A DNA stretch of 64,000 nucleotides from Enchytraeus crypticus (GCA_905160935.1 CAJHZI010000262.1:904001-968000), one strand, 5' to 3'. Shown: positions 1 to 16,086, numbered from the stretch's first letter. Notes: a model not told the origin generated them from the letters alone. Program-made: numbers and translations.

Positions 1-1206
1 ATTGCTATACTTATTCCAATTAAAAATACAACATGAATCTATCTGAAAGATTTCAACCCGAACTGGTTTTGCTTCGTAAATTTCAATGCCAAAATACTGT
101 TTAAAACATTGTTCAATAAAATATTTTAATTCTAATTTTACCTTAAATTTACAGCCCTTTTAGAACAAATATAAAATTTATCTAATTTCTAATTTCAGTA
201 TTTTAGCTTTAGGGCCTACTAATGTTTGTTTAAGCAATACCAAACAACATGTCTGACCAAGTTGATTTTATAATTAATGCACTATTTCATCTACAGTTTG
301 GAAAACTCTCAGGAACTACTGCTGAATGGGCAAAGAGTTTAATTTCCGCTAGGGGTTTTAAATTTTGAGGAGTGGAAATTTGTAGCTTTTAGGCAGCAGC
401 AACTTAAACTGTACGAACAGTTTCATCCAATCCATTAGCCCGAGTGTTGACCAATCAGTCAGCTAAGTTTACTGCCGCTTGTGGAGTCAGTGACCGACAC
501 AGTGTGGACATTTATATTGGAAATAAAATTCGGCTGATTCGGTTTCGTATTAAGTTGTCTTGGTGCATACAAGAAAATTAATGACTGTCTTTAGAGAGCT
601 CTCAAACTGTGTTTACTACATCATTTCACAATAGCTGGAAAATCTCATCCGCGATATTTACACTTATGCCTAATCGAACATTTCAAATTAAAAAAATAAT
701 TTAAAACTTTAGTGATTTTATCGCAGCCAAAACTTGCGCACTATTCAACCAAAATTGATTTAATAGCTACTAAATCTGACAAAGGATTAGTCATATTTGA
801 TAAAGTTATAGCCCTCGTATCTTATATTTCTTCAACTAATATATTTCATATAATAGTCCAATTTATCAATCAATCAGTCAATAAGAATTTAACGTCCGGT
901 TCATAGACATAAGGAAATGTCAGGAACGTCCACAATATAGTGACAGCTAATATCTTAGTGGCACCTGACTTCGCAATCTTGTGTTGTATGTAGCCAAAGA
1001 ATCGAACGTTAAAATAACAGTGATCACATTACAGACCGTTAGTCATTAATTTTCTTGTAAGCATCGTGACAGCTTAATACGAAGCCGAGTTCAGACGGCG
1101 TAAAGCCGTTAAATGGATCGTCGACGCTAAGCCTACACACAATCGATTACGAGAGAGACTCATAAGTGTATTAAAGAGGGCGGCGCGAACGAGTGTAAAC
1201 TGGCGT
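1..1206. other. No gene recognised
   Basis: AT-rich sequence with short open frames only. None has a recognisable motif, a credible splice context or repeat similarity. If the Dpr-like gene on the minus strand continues downstream, this is part of its next intron. Confidence 0.5.
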
Positions 1207-1244
1207 GACAGGCGTAAACTGGATGAGTCCAGTTTACGCCTGTC
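1207..1244. repeat. Perfect 17-bp inverted repeat with 4-nt loop
   Basis: The arms 1207-1223 and 1228-1244 are exactly complementary (arm GACAGGCGTAAACTGGA) around the loop TGAG. A further partial copy of the arm lies just upstream at about 1194-1205. On the minus strand the hairpin begins 54 nt downstream of the inferred Dpr exon donor, so it would be in the first part of that intron. Function unknown. Confidence 0.75.
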
Positions 1245-1297
1245 CAACCGCTCAATTCATTCAGGATTTGATTGAGTGTATGCGCGCAAACACGAAC

Positions 1298-4197
1298 CGT
1301 TTTAGTGCCTAGATTTTCCACCCGACACTTTAATATAACTCTTGATCCGGGAGAGGCGGATACGTTCTGATCCGCGTCCTGCCACTCCTGCAGCTCCCTC
1401 TCTGGACTCTGTTGCTGCTGTTGTTGTTGCTTTTCTTCAAGTTGCTGTTCTAGGCCAATGTAGTCGGTTGGTTTGTAGGGTTGATCCATTTGAGGTTGTT
1501 GATAAATATCTTGATAGTTTTGTTGTAGATCAGTTTGTTGCAACGAATGCTGTTCCATTGAGGAAAGACTTACTGGCGATTGACTCGTCTTGGATTGCAA
1601 CATTTGAGGGTGGTGCTCAAATTCAATATTTTTAAGCTTCGACTGGAGCTGCTGCTCAAATGCAAAATCTGTATAGACAGGTGCTCTTTGCTGCTCCAGT
1701 TCACTATTTCGCAACTGTTTTTGTCGCATTTCTTGGTCATTTACTTTGCTGGCTCCGTGCATCTGTTTTCCTTCAGCAGAAAGTTGACTTTGATGGCTTT
1801 CCTGCACAACTTTCTCCTCTCTTTGATGCGGTGTCAAGTGTTGGAAATGCTGCGGCCCCTTTTGACTATGTACATGCTTCAATTGCTGCACACTTTCATT
1901 TCGTTTCTGATAATAAATATCCCTATCATAATCGTTTTCTTTTAATAACTGATGTTTTGACGACATCGTTGGCCCTAATTGCTTTTCCTCATCAATCTTA
2001 TTATCGAACATTTTTCTCGCAATGTCTTTACTTCTAACTGTCTCAGGCTCCTTTACTTCGTAATAAATGTTGTCATGTTGCTGCAACTGCTTGTTGTACT
2101 CTCGTAGCAGTTGCTGATTATTTGGTTGCTGCAGCTGCTTACTGTCATATTGCTGCAGCTGCTTGTTGTCACATGACTCCAGATGTTGCAGTTGCTGAGG
2201 CTTTTCTAATCTCTTCTCATCCTCGCTGAGCTCCACACTGAATTTCTTATCCCCGCCGAGCCCGGGTTCGACTCTCAATAGAGCAGGTTGATCTACGATC
2301 ATCCGATCAACTCTCTGATACATAGCGCTATCAGCCTGTCCCACGGGCTCATAATTTAAAGTTATTTTACTCGGACTCCGATCGTCTCCACGCATTCTAC
2401 TCCTGTAATCTCTCCCCTTCACCCATCCGGACGCTTTATTCACTCCGGCCGGATACTGGCCGATAGTCACGCCATTTTGCCTGCTAAATATTGCGTCCCT
2501 CACGACACTCGCATTATTACTTTTCTGCCTTCGATCAACTTGGCGAGCGACAGCAATAATCGATTTGTCAGTTGCTTTGCGGTCGATCAAATTACGGCTG
2601 GTTGCGCCTAGGGTTGTCAGTCCGATAACCTGTCCGTGCTGCTCTATGGATGCGCTTAAATTTGTGCGTTTCTCTGCATCTTGTGTTTTGAAATAGCTTT
2701 TTGTCGTTGTTGCTATTGTTCCGATTAAGATTGCATTCTGGGCATCAATGCCTGGTTCGCTGGTTTGAGTTACCGGTTCTTTCGTTATCGTTCTATAAAT
2801 GGGACTTTTCGGATTGAAAGAAGTTTTCTTAGATGAATTTAAATTTAAACCATTTTCCAATACTACAGTCTTCCCTGTCATAAGCTGAGTCTGTGTTTCT
2901 GCTGATTTCTTAGTCTTAGCTAAATCAGATTTATTGCCGAGTTGTTCGAGAATTTTCATATATCCTCCAACAGTTTCATTAGACTTTGACGAAGCAAATT
3001 TTTCTCTGATTATATCGCTATTACCTTGATTTGTTACTCCCATCGTCAGTGTAATTGGCATTTCTGTATTAACCTCTTGGACAAGTGTACTGCTATTCTC
3101 AAATTCTCTTATAGGAAATGCTGCTGTCTTGCTCGAGGATGCTTTATCATCACTCGATGTCATCGTTACTGTGTGGATGAATGGCAGTCTGGTACCATTT
3201 GTTTTAGAATTTGATGGCTTTAGTTCATTCGATGATGTTACTGACTCAGAAATTAACAAAAGAACGTCTGCAGTGGTCGATGAGTTTTCTAAAGTTGTAT
3301 AAGCCTGTGCTCTGAAGGAATTTCCCCCCAATGACCCAATCCCCTGTATGCTACTATAAACCTCAGCTTTTTTCTTTATCTCTACTGCTTCAATTGACAC
3401 TTTTGGTAAAATCTCTGTAGCTATTGTTGCTTTATCTGTCATCTCTAAATTTTCTTTAATAACTTCCGGCGCAGCCTCCATTTCAATGTCAGTCGGATTT
3501 TGCCGTACAGAGCTGATTCGCGTTTGAGCGAGATTTTTCAGAACGGCTGCTGATTTAGTCGCACATAATCCCTTATTTGTGTCCGCACTAGATGTTGTCG
3601 TATCTAATTTTGTCGCAGAAGTTTTTTCTCTTTCTACCGTCACTGGTGATGATACGTTCGTTGCCCTGTGAGGCGTTGCCGTTGTCAATGTTGTTCTCGT
3701 GTTGGTTGTCAATGATTGTGTTGTTGAAGAAGTATGATCTGACAAGATAAGTGTTGTATATTGTCTCGTCCATTCTCCGTCACTTTCGCTAAATCCGTTC
3801 TCAGACATCTTGCCATTCTGCTGATGTAGTACAGGCTGCTGCTTAAGCTGCTGTTGTTGTTGCTGCTGCTGTTGTGTGAAAATATCAGCTGCTAATGTTA
3901 ATTCTCTCTCAGTTACCAGTGTTATCGAATTTTGTTGTTGTATGGCAACTGGATGTACCGTTGAGGAGCTAGTAACATATAAGTCATTTATCTGTAGAGT
4001 TGCTGGATATACAGCTGCATCTGATTCAGTTTCTATTTCCCTATCCACTACATTTTTGTAATTTCTAGACACGACATCTTCAACAGTCGCAGATTCCTCA
4101 TCTCCGACAGGACTGAATCTGGACTGTGGACTCGCAGCTGTTGATTCTATGGTGATCGCAGAACCAGCAGACAAACTGAAGAAAACCAGATTTATTT
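1298..4197 (-). CDS. Dpr-like immunoglobulin cell-surface protein, one large exon (partial)
   Basis: Reading the minus strand, a tttgtttcag acceptor opens the exon at 4197 in phase 1, and the frame stays open for 966 codons. The exon begins with a hydrophobic stretch (INLVFFSLSAGSA) that looks like the end of a signal peptide whose start is in an upstream exon. A very long, disordered, Gln/Ser/Thr-rich region follows, with polyQ runs near both ends. The last ~26 codons read as the first strands of an Ig V-type domain: NVSASPGSRVILKCRVENLG, then TKT. This matches the Dpr (defective proboscis extension response) family, where the next residues are VSWIR and the gene is often interrupted here. 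The inferred donor after 1298 (GTTCGT) is weak, so the 3' edge is uncertain. Dprs pair with DIP partners at neuronal surfaces. The long N-terminal extension is unusual for the family. There is no ATG at the start of the open frame; the true start is in an unseen exon. A different two-Ig protein (DIP/lachesin-like) is possible but fits less well. Confidence 0.6.
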
Positions 4198-4888
4198 CTG
4201 AAACAAAATTTAAATGCTTTCAAATTTTATAATATATTATGTTTACATTTTATGACTAAATTAGCTCAAATGCAATTCATGTTATCAGCGATAAAAGTGA
4301 TTCTCAATTCTCGGCGGAAAAATTCATCACAAAAACGGTTTGAATAAAGACAACTATGCGCAGATTTACGCGAACATTATGGGCCATAAAGGCCTTTAAG
4401 TAACAAGTTAAACGACGACGCTATTGCTGAGAGTCATTTGTTGACAAACAAATAATTGAACATAGTGATTAATACACATATTACTTTAAAATGTTCCTTA
4501 AATTTATAAGTGATTTCAATATTGTATATTATTTTACTGGTTTAATAAATGTAATGAAATCAATTTAAAATGTTCAATTTTTTAACGTAAAGTAAAACAA
4601 TTCAAAAACAATTATTTTATATTTTAAAATAAAGTAATAAGTCTATAGATGAACAATGCAACAGCCAGATTTTTGTCAACAAACCAGGTTCGACCTTCCC
4701 CTTTTAGCGTCTATTATTTACTTTCTAATGGCTCTACCGTTCGACCTTGACAATTAGACGTCACACTTTAAAGTACAATTGAGTTTCAAAATCTGATCAC
4801 AACTAGTATTTTAAAGATCGCAAACGATTAAACAAGGAGCGTAAAATGCAAGCGAATGACAGAGCAGGTACGATTTTTGAAGACAAAT
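4198..4888. other. Intron or intergenic, nothing recognised
   Basis: AT-rich DNA upstream (in the minus-strand sense) of the Dpr-like exon. It should be part of that gene's intron. The exon carrying the signal-peptide start was not identified. Confidence 0.5.
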
Positions 4889-4889
4889 T

Positions 4890-4933
<44 letters not shown>

Positions 4934-5297
4934 GTGAGTGAGTGAGAGATTATGAGAAACAAGAAATGGAGAGAAAGTGAGATTAAGATGGCTGGAGTGA
5001 AGCAAGGAACTGAAATAAACAATCGTTAATGGAGCTGCAAGGAAATCTTTTCTGCCTTGTCACATACTATCTCTCAGCATCAAGTACTCTCTCTCACACA
5101 CAGCATATCTCTTTATTTCTCTCTCCTTCTCTCTCTCTCCTTTCTCTTATTCGTTCTTACTACATGTATCTATGTTATCACTCGTTCTCAGATAGGTTAC
5201 AGTCTCTTACTTTGCAAAGGATAAGAAAGATTTTCTCAACTCAATTTTGTACCCTCAGCCCCATTCACGATTTTGATCCTCTACTTTCTAATTGCTC

Positions 5298-5344
<47 letters not shown>

Positions 5345-5432
5345 ACTCTGTCACTCTCTCTCTTTCTCTCACTTTTTATCCATCTCTATTTTGATCACTT
5401 GCTCAATTTCTCTTAGCCATAAGCTATATCTT

Positions 5433-5482
<50 letters not shown>

Positions 5483-5819
5483 ACTCTTTCTCTCACTCCC
5501 TCGCAGTCGTACTCTCTCACTATTTCTTTTGCTAATCCGCACAAAACCTACTTCCCGGACTTCCTGAGGAGTTGTAGCTTCTCTTCAGTTGATATCTTAG
5601 CTGTGCGATGCTCTGAACGTTCACTATAAGTCAGCCTTTTGGTTGCTGTCTCAGTAGGCCTGCAAGACGGGTACGAATTTTGCGGATGTTCTTTTGTAAA
5701 TCTTTAATTAGAAGGTTTGTATGTTATTTCAGAAAATTTGATTCTGGACTCACCTTTCATTGTAATGTTTTAATTTGAAAATATCAAAGATATAGCTGAT
5801 TGGCATAATCCATCCATCC

Positions 5820-5853
<34 letters not shown>

Positions 5854-5930
5854 TCAGTCAGTCAGTCAGTCAGTCTGTCAGTCTGTCTGTTTTCTGTTTG
5901 TCTGTCTGATTGCTGACTGACTAACTGACA
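4889..5930. repeat. Cluster of simple repeats: (GA)n, (TC)n, (GACA)n/(GTCA)n
   Basis: (GA)n runs at about 4890-4930 and continues as a short TGAG array. (TC)n tracts lie at about 5300-5335 and 5430-5475. A GACA/CAGT/CTGT tetranucleotide array lies at about 5817-5910 and switches strand sense midway, so it can fold back on itself. Open frames across these tracts are low-complexity Leu/Ser translations and are not genes. Confidence 0.9.
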
Positions 5931-7998
5931 GATATAGACAGAGAAAAAGTTGCTGCATATACATGTAGAACACATTGACTCTTTACAGAATTTATAGATC
6001 ACATCCTCTGCATCGATACATTCTTAATGCAATGATTGAAGGAAAGTAAAATCAAAAACGAGCATAAACGGAGAGAATGCTCTTAGAGGATCATTTCGAG
6101 TTTTATCTTTGGTGTGGAGGCATACATTCAAATTGTCTGCGTAGTATATCACTGTAGCAGGCCCATTGTACAGTCTGCATTTAAGAGGGATTCGTATTTG
6201 TACACAACCATTACATGTAGCTGTAATACTTATTAACGAGTAGTGACTAATGCAATGTGCCACAAGCTTTAGGATTCCAATTACTATAAACGTCAACCAC
6301 CTTTGATAGGCCTTTTGAGACCAAATTGTTAATAGCTCGAACGCCTGCTAAAAAGCCTTTAAAGTCTTCCTGAGGTCAAAATTGAGTATATTAAATATTG
6401 AATATAAACAACTGAATTAACCTTTTTTGACTATTTTTATTTAAGCCTATAAAGTTTTGGCATCAATTCGGAAAACAATCTTACATTTATATATAGCCAA
6501 AAAATTAATTTCAAGCATTAAAGAATTAATTCAAATCAAATAAATACAAACTCAAACGTTGCTTCACTTCAGTGTTTTCTGATGGATTCGATTAAGTTAA
6601 TTCATTTTACATTAAACCATTCAAGTATATACCGACCATAATATATGGACTATATAATACATACAAATACATGCAGTCCAGTTATTAGGACTGCATGTAT
6701 TTGTTTATACTAGCACTCGTGTAGATTGAAATCGGTTTCTATAGTTTTTTACTTTGCCGGACGATTGATGGCGGTTGTTTCCAGGCGGATCTTCGGATAT
6801 CTCTCTCCAGGGAGCACGTTTAAAGGATCGAGGAGTCAGCATCGAGCGATGACACTCCGGACTGACCGCAGGAGAGAGGGATTGAGGATGGGATGAAGGG
6901 ATGGAGGATAAAAGACAGATCGAGGGTGGAGGAATACTAAGAATTTTTAATTTTTATGGTAATATCTGTATACATGTATATATAAAAATGCATGTAGGAC
7001 ATCTATGTATACATGTAGGTACGTAGGAAAGTAAGTGAGAATATAATTTATTTCCATCTCAATATTGTCCTCGAAGATATCTAGCAAACAGAATTCTAAA
7101 TCAATTCCAAAGATAGTTTAAGCAGTATAAGTAATATTTATAAATGAAATAATTAAATGCAATATTTCCGGTAATGAACAGCATTACCAGACTACCACCG
7201 CTCAAGAGTATTCCTCATGTATTCAAGCGCACATGTATTCAACGCTTACTTGCATTTATTACTGTGCGATTTTGCATTAGTTACAGGAGTTCATGTATTG
7301 TAAGCGCTTGTATTAAAAGCGTTTATCTATTTGGCCTACATGTATTAAGCTCGTAGGAAATATAAGCACTTTTCTGTATTACAACCTTGTGTATTATAAG
7401 CACATATGAATTACATGCGCTTATACATTACAAGCGCTGAGGCATTATAAAACTCTCTCTTGCTCTTTCTCTTTCTCTCTAGCTAGTGTTCTGCCAAGTA
7501 GCAAGTCCAAGGTATATAATTCTACTAATTTTTAGCTTGCGCTTTCGTGCTCCATTAAAAGCATTTCATCACTTAATGATTTATTTCATTCACGAAAGAC
7601 TATGGTTACCCACAACTTGCGAAGTCTATAGCTTGGAAAAACAGAACATATGAGATGGTATCACGATGCCATCCTCAGTTCTTGCTCAGTCGCCTCTTAC
7701 GACACATGCAGTTGAAAGTTAGTCTATACATCAGTGGCCCTACCAGACACAGCTGCAGGGCTCACTGAATTCTTAAAGAAGACTTTAGTATTTCATATAC
7801 ATGTATACTAAAGATTGTATTATAATTACGCTACATGTACAGAGTCTGAAGTGATAGTAGAAAACTAGTAGAATTTTGTCGTCTGTATTAAGTTTTTCGC
7901 TTGCTATAACTAACAGTTAGGCAAATGATTTGAAGTTTCAAGATACACTAAAAACTTTCTAAGTAAACTGATAAATGTACTTTACTTTACTGAAGCTA
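5931..7998. other. Intergenic or intronic, two small features
   Basis: Mostly AT-rich sequence. A more GC-rich patch at about 6735-6910 has no transposon signature and could be a first exon or promoter, but I see no coding motif in it. A minus-strand LINE tail remnant (CT-rich, then the conserved gene-end words) is at about 7445-7520. Confidence 0.4.
6663..6704. repeat. Perfect 17-bp inverted repeat, 8-nt loop
   Basis: Arms 6663-6679 and 6688-6704 (ACAAATACATGCAGTCC and its complement) are exact. The loop is AGTTATTA. It may be a small foldback or the end of a mobile element. Confidence 0.7.
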
Positions 7999-9965
<1,967 letters not shown>

Positions 9966-10330
9966 GATACTGGTGGCTAGTATTTCACTGGTTGCTAGTG
10001 TTTCACTGGTGGCAAGTATTTCACTGGTGGCTAGTGTTTCACTGGTGGCTAATGTTTCACTGGTGGCTAGTGTTATTCTGGTGACTAGTGTTTCATTAGT
10101 GGCTAGTGTTATAATGGTGGCTAGTGCTATAAGGGTGGCTAGTGCTATAATGGTGGCTAGTGTTTCACTGGTGGCTAGTGTTTCTCTGGTGGCTAGTGTT
10201 TCTCTGGTGGCTAGTGTTTATCTGGTGGATAGTGTTTCACTGGTGGCTAGTGTTTCACTGGTGGCTAGTGTTTCACTGGTGGCTAGTGTTTCTCTAGTGG
10301 ATAGTGTTTCACTGGTGGCTAGAATTTCTT
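9966..10330. repeat. 18-bp minisatellite, about 20 copies
   Basis: Tandem units close to TTTCACTGGTGGCTAGTG. The period is a multiple of three, which keeps a frame open (ASVSLV repeats) and explains the 119-codon open frame here. There is no independent sign of coding. Confidence 0.9.
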
Positions 10331-11707
10331 GAATTTCTTAACTTAAGCGGTGTTGTTTTAATGACACCGGCCTATGATTTTTATCAGATTTACGCTAGAT
10401 TATGTTGTTTTAACAGGTATTTTCTTAACTTAGTTTGTTTCACTAGATTTACATTAGCCTACATATATATGTTTTAGAAAATTTACACTACACTATTTTT
10501 GTTTTAAAGAATTTAAACTGCAGTATGATATTTGATGAAATTTGATGAAGAAATAGCCAGCTGTATCCTATAGAGGCATTAAGGAAAGCAAAGATGACAA
10601 GTTATAGAGAATTTTAAATAAAGTAGCTCACAAATAATTATAAAAGACAGAAAGCGGATTTAGGGATGGTTCCACAAAGGCAACATTATTCGTATTAACA
10701 ATTGCATAGACAGAAAAGAAAGCGAGATCGATAACAGTGTAGTTGATCAGCCAGAGAGAGAAGAAGAAGAATATTTGCCTAAGGAGGAGGTCTTGGTTAA
10801 AAAGCGGCTTCAGTGTCTCTCGGTCCGTTATGATCTCGACCAATACCCATAATGCAAATTATGTAACAAATTAATTGAACATGTGGATGATTGATTCTTT
10901 CTATATGGACGGAATTATTTCTTTTAACCAAGAAGTCTCAGTTATTTTTGAGCCAGTGTTCAGTGGAATTAAGTAAAGTTGGAATCTACGCTACTAATAT
11001 GCGCATGAAAGAGAATCGCCAGTCTAGAATTGTCCGAAAAATACTTTGAAACTGTCTAGACGTCTTGATTTCGACAAACGTTTCACATTTAAATCGATTG
11101 TAGGCCTACTTCATCATCATCATCATCTTCTTCCCTTGAATCACAGTTTAACCAGGGTCGGGATACAGATAGTCTGTCTCAAATCCGCTTTGTCCTATAC
11201 CACACCACCAGCCAATCCCCTATTTGAGACTTTTCCATTCGTTTAAATTTTTGTAGCAATTTCTGAAGCCTAGGCGCTCACCAACCGAATGCCCTTTCTG
11301 ACGTTTGTAAATTGCAGGCCTATTTATGAGACATTTTTTAATGCAGAATCATTAATAACTTTCGATACACATAATTGTTTCGGCGCTAATCCAATTGTCA
11401 ATATAGATTGGCATTTTTGTCATTTTGTATACAGATGAAATCTATAGGTGCTTAGAATCCGCTTCAGCAATGAATTTAATCTAAATGGACGATCAATCTT
11501 CACCTTACTAACAGCTATTAATAGACAATAGACGATGATATTCATGACACATGGGTTGTACTGTTAATTTTCTCTCTGTATAATTTCTCAAAGTGAAAAG
11601 ATTCAGTACTAAACTGCTTCAGTCTTCTCTTGCTAAACAGTTAAGCTTTTAGTTGCTGTATTATCTAGTTTCTAGAATCCATAACTGGAAGAGATTCCAT
11701 GCACATC

Positions 11708-11768
<61 letters not shown>

Positions 11769-14700
11769 CTAAAGGGTATATCCCAAATTATCAACAAACA
11801 AATTGCATGGATAACATTACGACGCAATTTTGTGATAGAATGAAAATTCTCTTCACTTGAATTTGAAAAATGAAATTTCCCCATTAGATATTCTTATGGA
11901 AAGTTCTGATCTTCTTCGTCCATTCAGTATGTGGGTCAGAATGTAAAGCAGATTGGATGCTGGAGATAAATGTTCAATCGAGCAAGGATCAAGAGTTGAC
12001 CAGTGCCTGAGTGCTGTATCTACCGGCAAACATTTTCTGCAATCAATCCCTGTACCATATGTAGAACTATGACAACTCGATATAACTTATCCTCTCTCTC
12101 TCTCTCTCTCTACTACCTGTAGTCCCAGGTTCAAGAAATATTACTGATCCACTTGCTTTTATCTTCTCTTTTTGCCTTAGTTACGAATGTGCTACATATT
12201 CCTGTATTATCCTTAGACACCATCATCTTCTACATATATCCTTATCGTCAATTCATTTCTCATTTGAAAAGAAAAACTGTGACTTTATAGCTATTTACTA
12301 ACTGTTGTCAGGCTATGCTTATCCATACCATACGTACTCATGCGAAAATATTTCTTCTCATTTAATAGTACAGTAAATAAGTCCATAATTAAATTACCCG
12401 ATAGTTTAATCATTTCAATTTCCCAAAAGTTTCAAAAGTTAAATATTCTTGGACCTATATAAAGCATAGCGTTTAATAAATATCTAGCCGTAACTACAGA
12501 GAATTAGCAATGACTGTTTTGTTTAGCTGTATGATTACATCGTCTATAAACCTGAAACCAGACGACAAGTGAGAGCGCATTGCGTGCATTCTCGTTCCCG
12601 ACATCTAAGATGATTGAACGCTCTCGTGATTATTGTGCCAGTGATTATGGGGAATAATCAATCAATCGGTAAATTTATTTTACGATTAATCTCGAATATT
12701 TTGTGATTATTTGATTCCGGAGTAACGTGGATAGCTCAATAAATCAACCACGATCTCTTATTGGAATGTACACGTATTACAGTTTCGTATTAGAAGCCTC
12801 ACTAGGAAAAGACGACTTTAAGGTATCCGGCTGCAATATATAGTATTATTTCTTACTCGACAGAAGAAATGTCAAAAATTAAGGCATCAGCTTAATGCAT
12901 TAATTTCACTGGCCCTTTTGGTAATTCACTGTTTGAATCTTCCAATTTGAATTAAATAAAATGTAAATTTAATTTTTTTCACATTTACAATTTCAGTGAA
13001 TATACTTCTTGCTCGTAAAGTGGTGGGAACCTCCAGTTCTTCATTAGTTCAATTATTCAACGCAATTCTTCCCGTTTTCTTTAACCATCTACAGTGTGAT
13101 GCCTAGTGGTATGATTTTAACCAGTTTCATTTGAGGTACTTTTAGAAGCTAATGAATATAAATGTAGATAATAAATGATAACAGGTTAGACAAAGCGTCG
13201 ATAATAGTGCTAGTTAGTTGATTACAGAAAAATACTAGCTGCAGTAAGCCCAATAGAAATTTTTCACTTGCCAGGGTAGGCCTTCTTGGATAATTAGTAA
13301 TGCATTTTTTTATTTATATCATAATGGCTATGTGGCATCATATAAGTAAAAGAGATGGAAAGATAGAAATATAAAAATATTAAATAGTCGCAAAGTAAAA
13401 GGTACGTGCAAAACGTTAGCGTGGAGGCCGCCACTTGTATTGAACATTGGCAGATTCGTCTGGAACTCTAGCAGTGGAATGTGAGATTACATTGCTTTGA
13501 CAATGGAGCACTCTCTAGCGGTTCTATAGGTTATCCCTTGTCCACTTTTCTACTCTAAGCTATTCTATCCTTTACGAGGTTAAGTGTCGTTTACATATTT
13601 CCTCCCCACTAATGCATTCTGTATACACAACTATCTCTGAAAGGAAATGCTCTCATCTCCACATCGTACCAATGGGAATCTCGAAGGAATCAAAGCTTGA
13701 TGGATGGAGGGCAAGAGTTTAATGAACGAAGATTCTTTCTCTGATCCACCCGATCCCTTCAATCCGGAATCTTTTCCACTTCCATCCTCCAGCGGATACT
13801 ACGCGCGATCAATGCTTAAATTTAAATTCAAAGTCAATGAAAGCAAGGGTAACGTAGTTTTAAGATTCGAAAGCATTGTAGTCTCTTAAGAAGGAGCAAC
13901 TAGATTACCACCATTAAGACCTACGAAGTCACTTCTTTTTTGTGTAAAGTTAGTAACTTTATATTGCCGCCATGTCTAGGTAAATATCTTAAGATTTTTA
14001 TCGAGATTCAATTAAGTAGCCTGTTTGAATCGACGTTTTGAATAGTAGGTAGTTTGTTGGTATGACAGCTAATGAGTAAGTGAAAATTTTAGGTTCAATT
14101 TTCATATATCCACTGAAAAATATTAAATTAATACTGCATGAACTTTTGAGAGTATAATTACATGATGTTCGCAGATCTTCGTCGTGTTTAAATTTTCTTG
14201 CCTCATTGACTGTTTAACTGAACAAAAACGCAACTTACAGAAAAAGCGACTTCTGTCAAATACAGAAATAAAGTTTCACATCCCTACGAATACCATTCTA
14301 GATCACAAGACTAGAAATTTTAATATATAGGCTCCTACAATCCAATTCAAGTCTCTATATCTTGACTGGTCTAGAGATATAATACATTAGATTACAGGTT
14401 ATGTTAGTTTAAAAGTATGCATAATTTCATTTAACCAAAATTAGTTAGTCTATTCGAAATTTAAGATCGGAAAAATAAACAGTAGGCCTACAATTGAAAA
14501 CACGTTGTTCTTAAATTGACATGGGTCGTCTAAACAGGTTATAAAGTTTTGAGTCCATTTAATCTCGGTACATCCTTTCTATAGACTGTACTTTAATAAT
14601 CAGTTTGAAATTAATTAAATATTCAGAAGCTAGATTTGCAACATGGTGTCCTTGTAATACATGTATAAATGGCCATTAACAAGAACATAGAGAAGAGTTA

Positions 14701-15063
14701 AAGGTTTCCTACAAATCTGCAAAGCATATAAAAACCTCATTTCCCTGTTCTAAGCTGCCTTCACAAGTGCTTAGCATTACTTCTATAGATACTCTTGTAC
14801 GGTAGTTGTAGGTCTACCGCATCTTTTTATAAATCCAAATGGTGATTTACTTACATGTACAGTGTATATCATTTCCGTCTTTCATTGAATGCCTTTTATT
14901 TAAATAAAATTATTGGCGCATGCGATATTAAAGCTTAGGCCTAATGTTCAGTAGTCCTAACATGCCACTGCACTTTCTTTTTTAAAAGTAGGGATAACTA
15001 CTGATCAGGTAAGGTCCTCTGATCACATACCGATATTTTGTACAACCATACATACATGTATAT
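10331..15063. other. Gene-poor stretch
   Basis: AT-rich sequence with a pure (TA)n tract at 11711-11763 and a short (TC)n at about 12094-12111. Small open frames at 11046-11246 and 13704-13889 show no recognisable domain. No convincing exon was found on either strand. Confidence 0.45.
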
Positions 15064-16022
15064 TCACAAGTCTTCGCAGTGTTTCTCCTTCAAATCAAAG
15101 AATTCTGCTGACACGTCATCAATTCTTGCTTCTTTTCCTTTCTTCATTTCTGTAATGGCTTTATACACTTCTTCTTTCATAATGTCATGCCCTCTTGATA
15201 GTATTCTAACATAAATTAGGTAAACTTGGTGAAGATGTTAGGAATTTTGAGAGAAATTAGAGTGGACTGGGTAGATTGAAGATTAATTATGAATCTTTAC
15301 ATGACTCAAAAGGTAATTATCAAAGTTCAATACTCAATAGGAGTTATCGAAAGAAAGAGGTATAGGACGGGGAGTAAGTCAAGGCTGTTGCATGTTACCG
15401 CTCCTATTTAACATTTACATATGGACAATGGTGATCGAAGCAATGAATATCATTGAAGAAGGAATATAAATTGAGGAAAACTTATAAAGGATGTAAGATT
15501 TGCCGATGATCAAGGTACATGTATAACTGCTAGTAGCGAAAAGGGTTTACATAAAATTGTGGATGGCCTGAACATTACCGCATTGTGAATTCAAAATTAA
15601 AATCCAGAAAACCATTGTGATGAAAGTGCCTAGAATTACAGAAACAGACAGTACGAAGGTAAAACGAGTAAAGGTTTCAGACATTTAGGACACACCATAA
15701 CGGAAGATTGGAAATGTGAAACTGCAGGAATTTGAAAGCTTCCTAAATGTAGCTATGGAGAAGAAAGGAAAAGCTCAAATGGACTGATGAAATTACGAAG
15801 AAGTGTTGGAAATAGGGTTGACATAAATAGACTATTAATAAACATCATAAAGAATAGAACAAGAACTGGACGGGTTATGTCCTGAGAGGTAATGGTTTAC
15901 TAACATAAATAATTGAAGGAAGAATGGAAGGAAAAAATGTTAGAGGAAGACCGAGACTTGTGGATGCTGGAGAAATATGTGGAGGAGTTATATGCCATAG
16001 ACTTGCCAATAGGTAGCGCAAT

Positions 16023-16086
<64 letters not shown>

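Noticed and set aside
1342..2037. Plus-strand open frames opposite the Dpr-like exon
   Set aside because: They are shadows of the long minus-strand coding exon, with no start context or conserved motif.
9973..10332. 119-codon frame with ASVSLV repeats
   Set aside because: An 18-bp minisatellite whose period is a multiple of three; openness is automatic.
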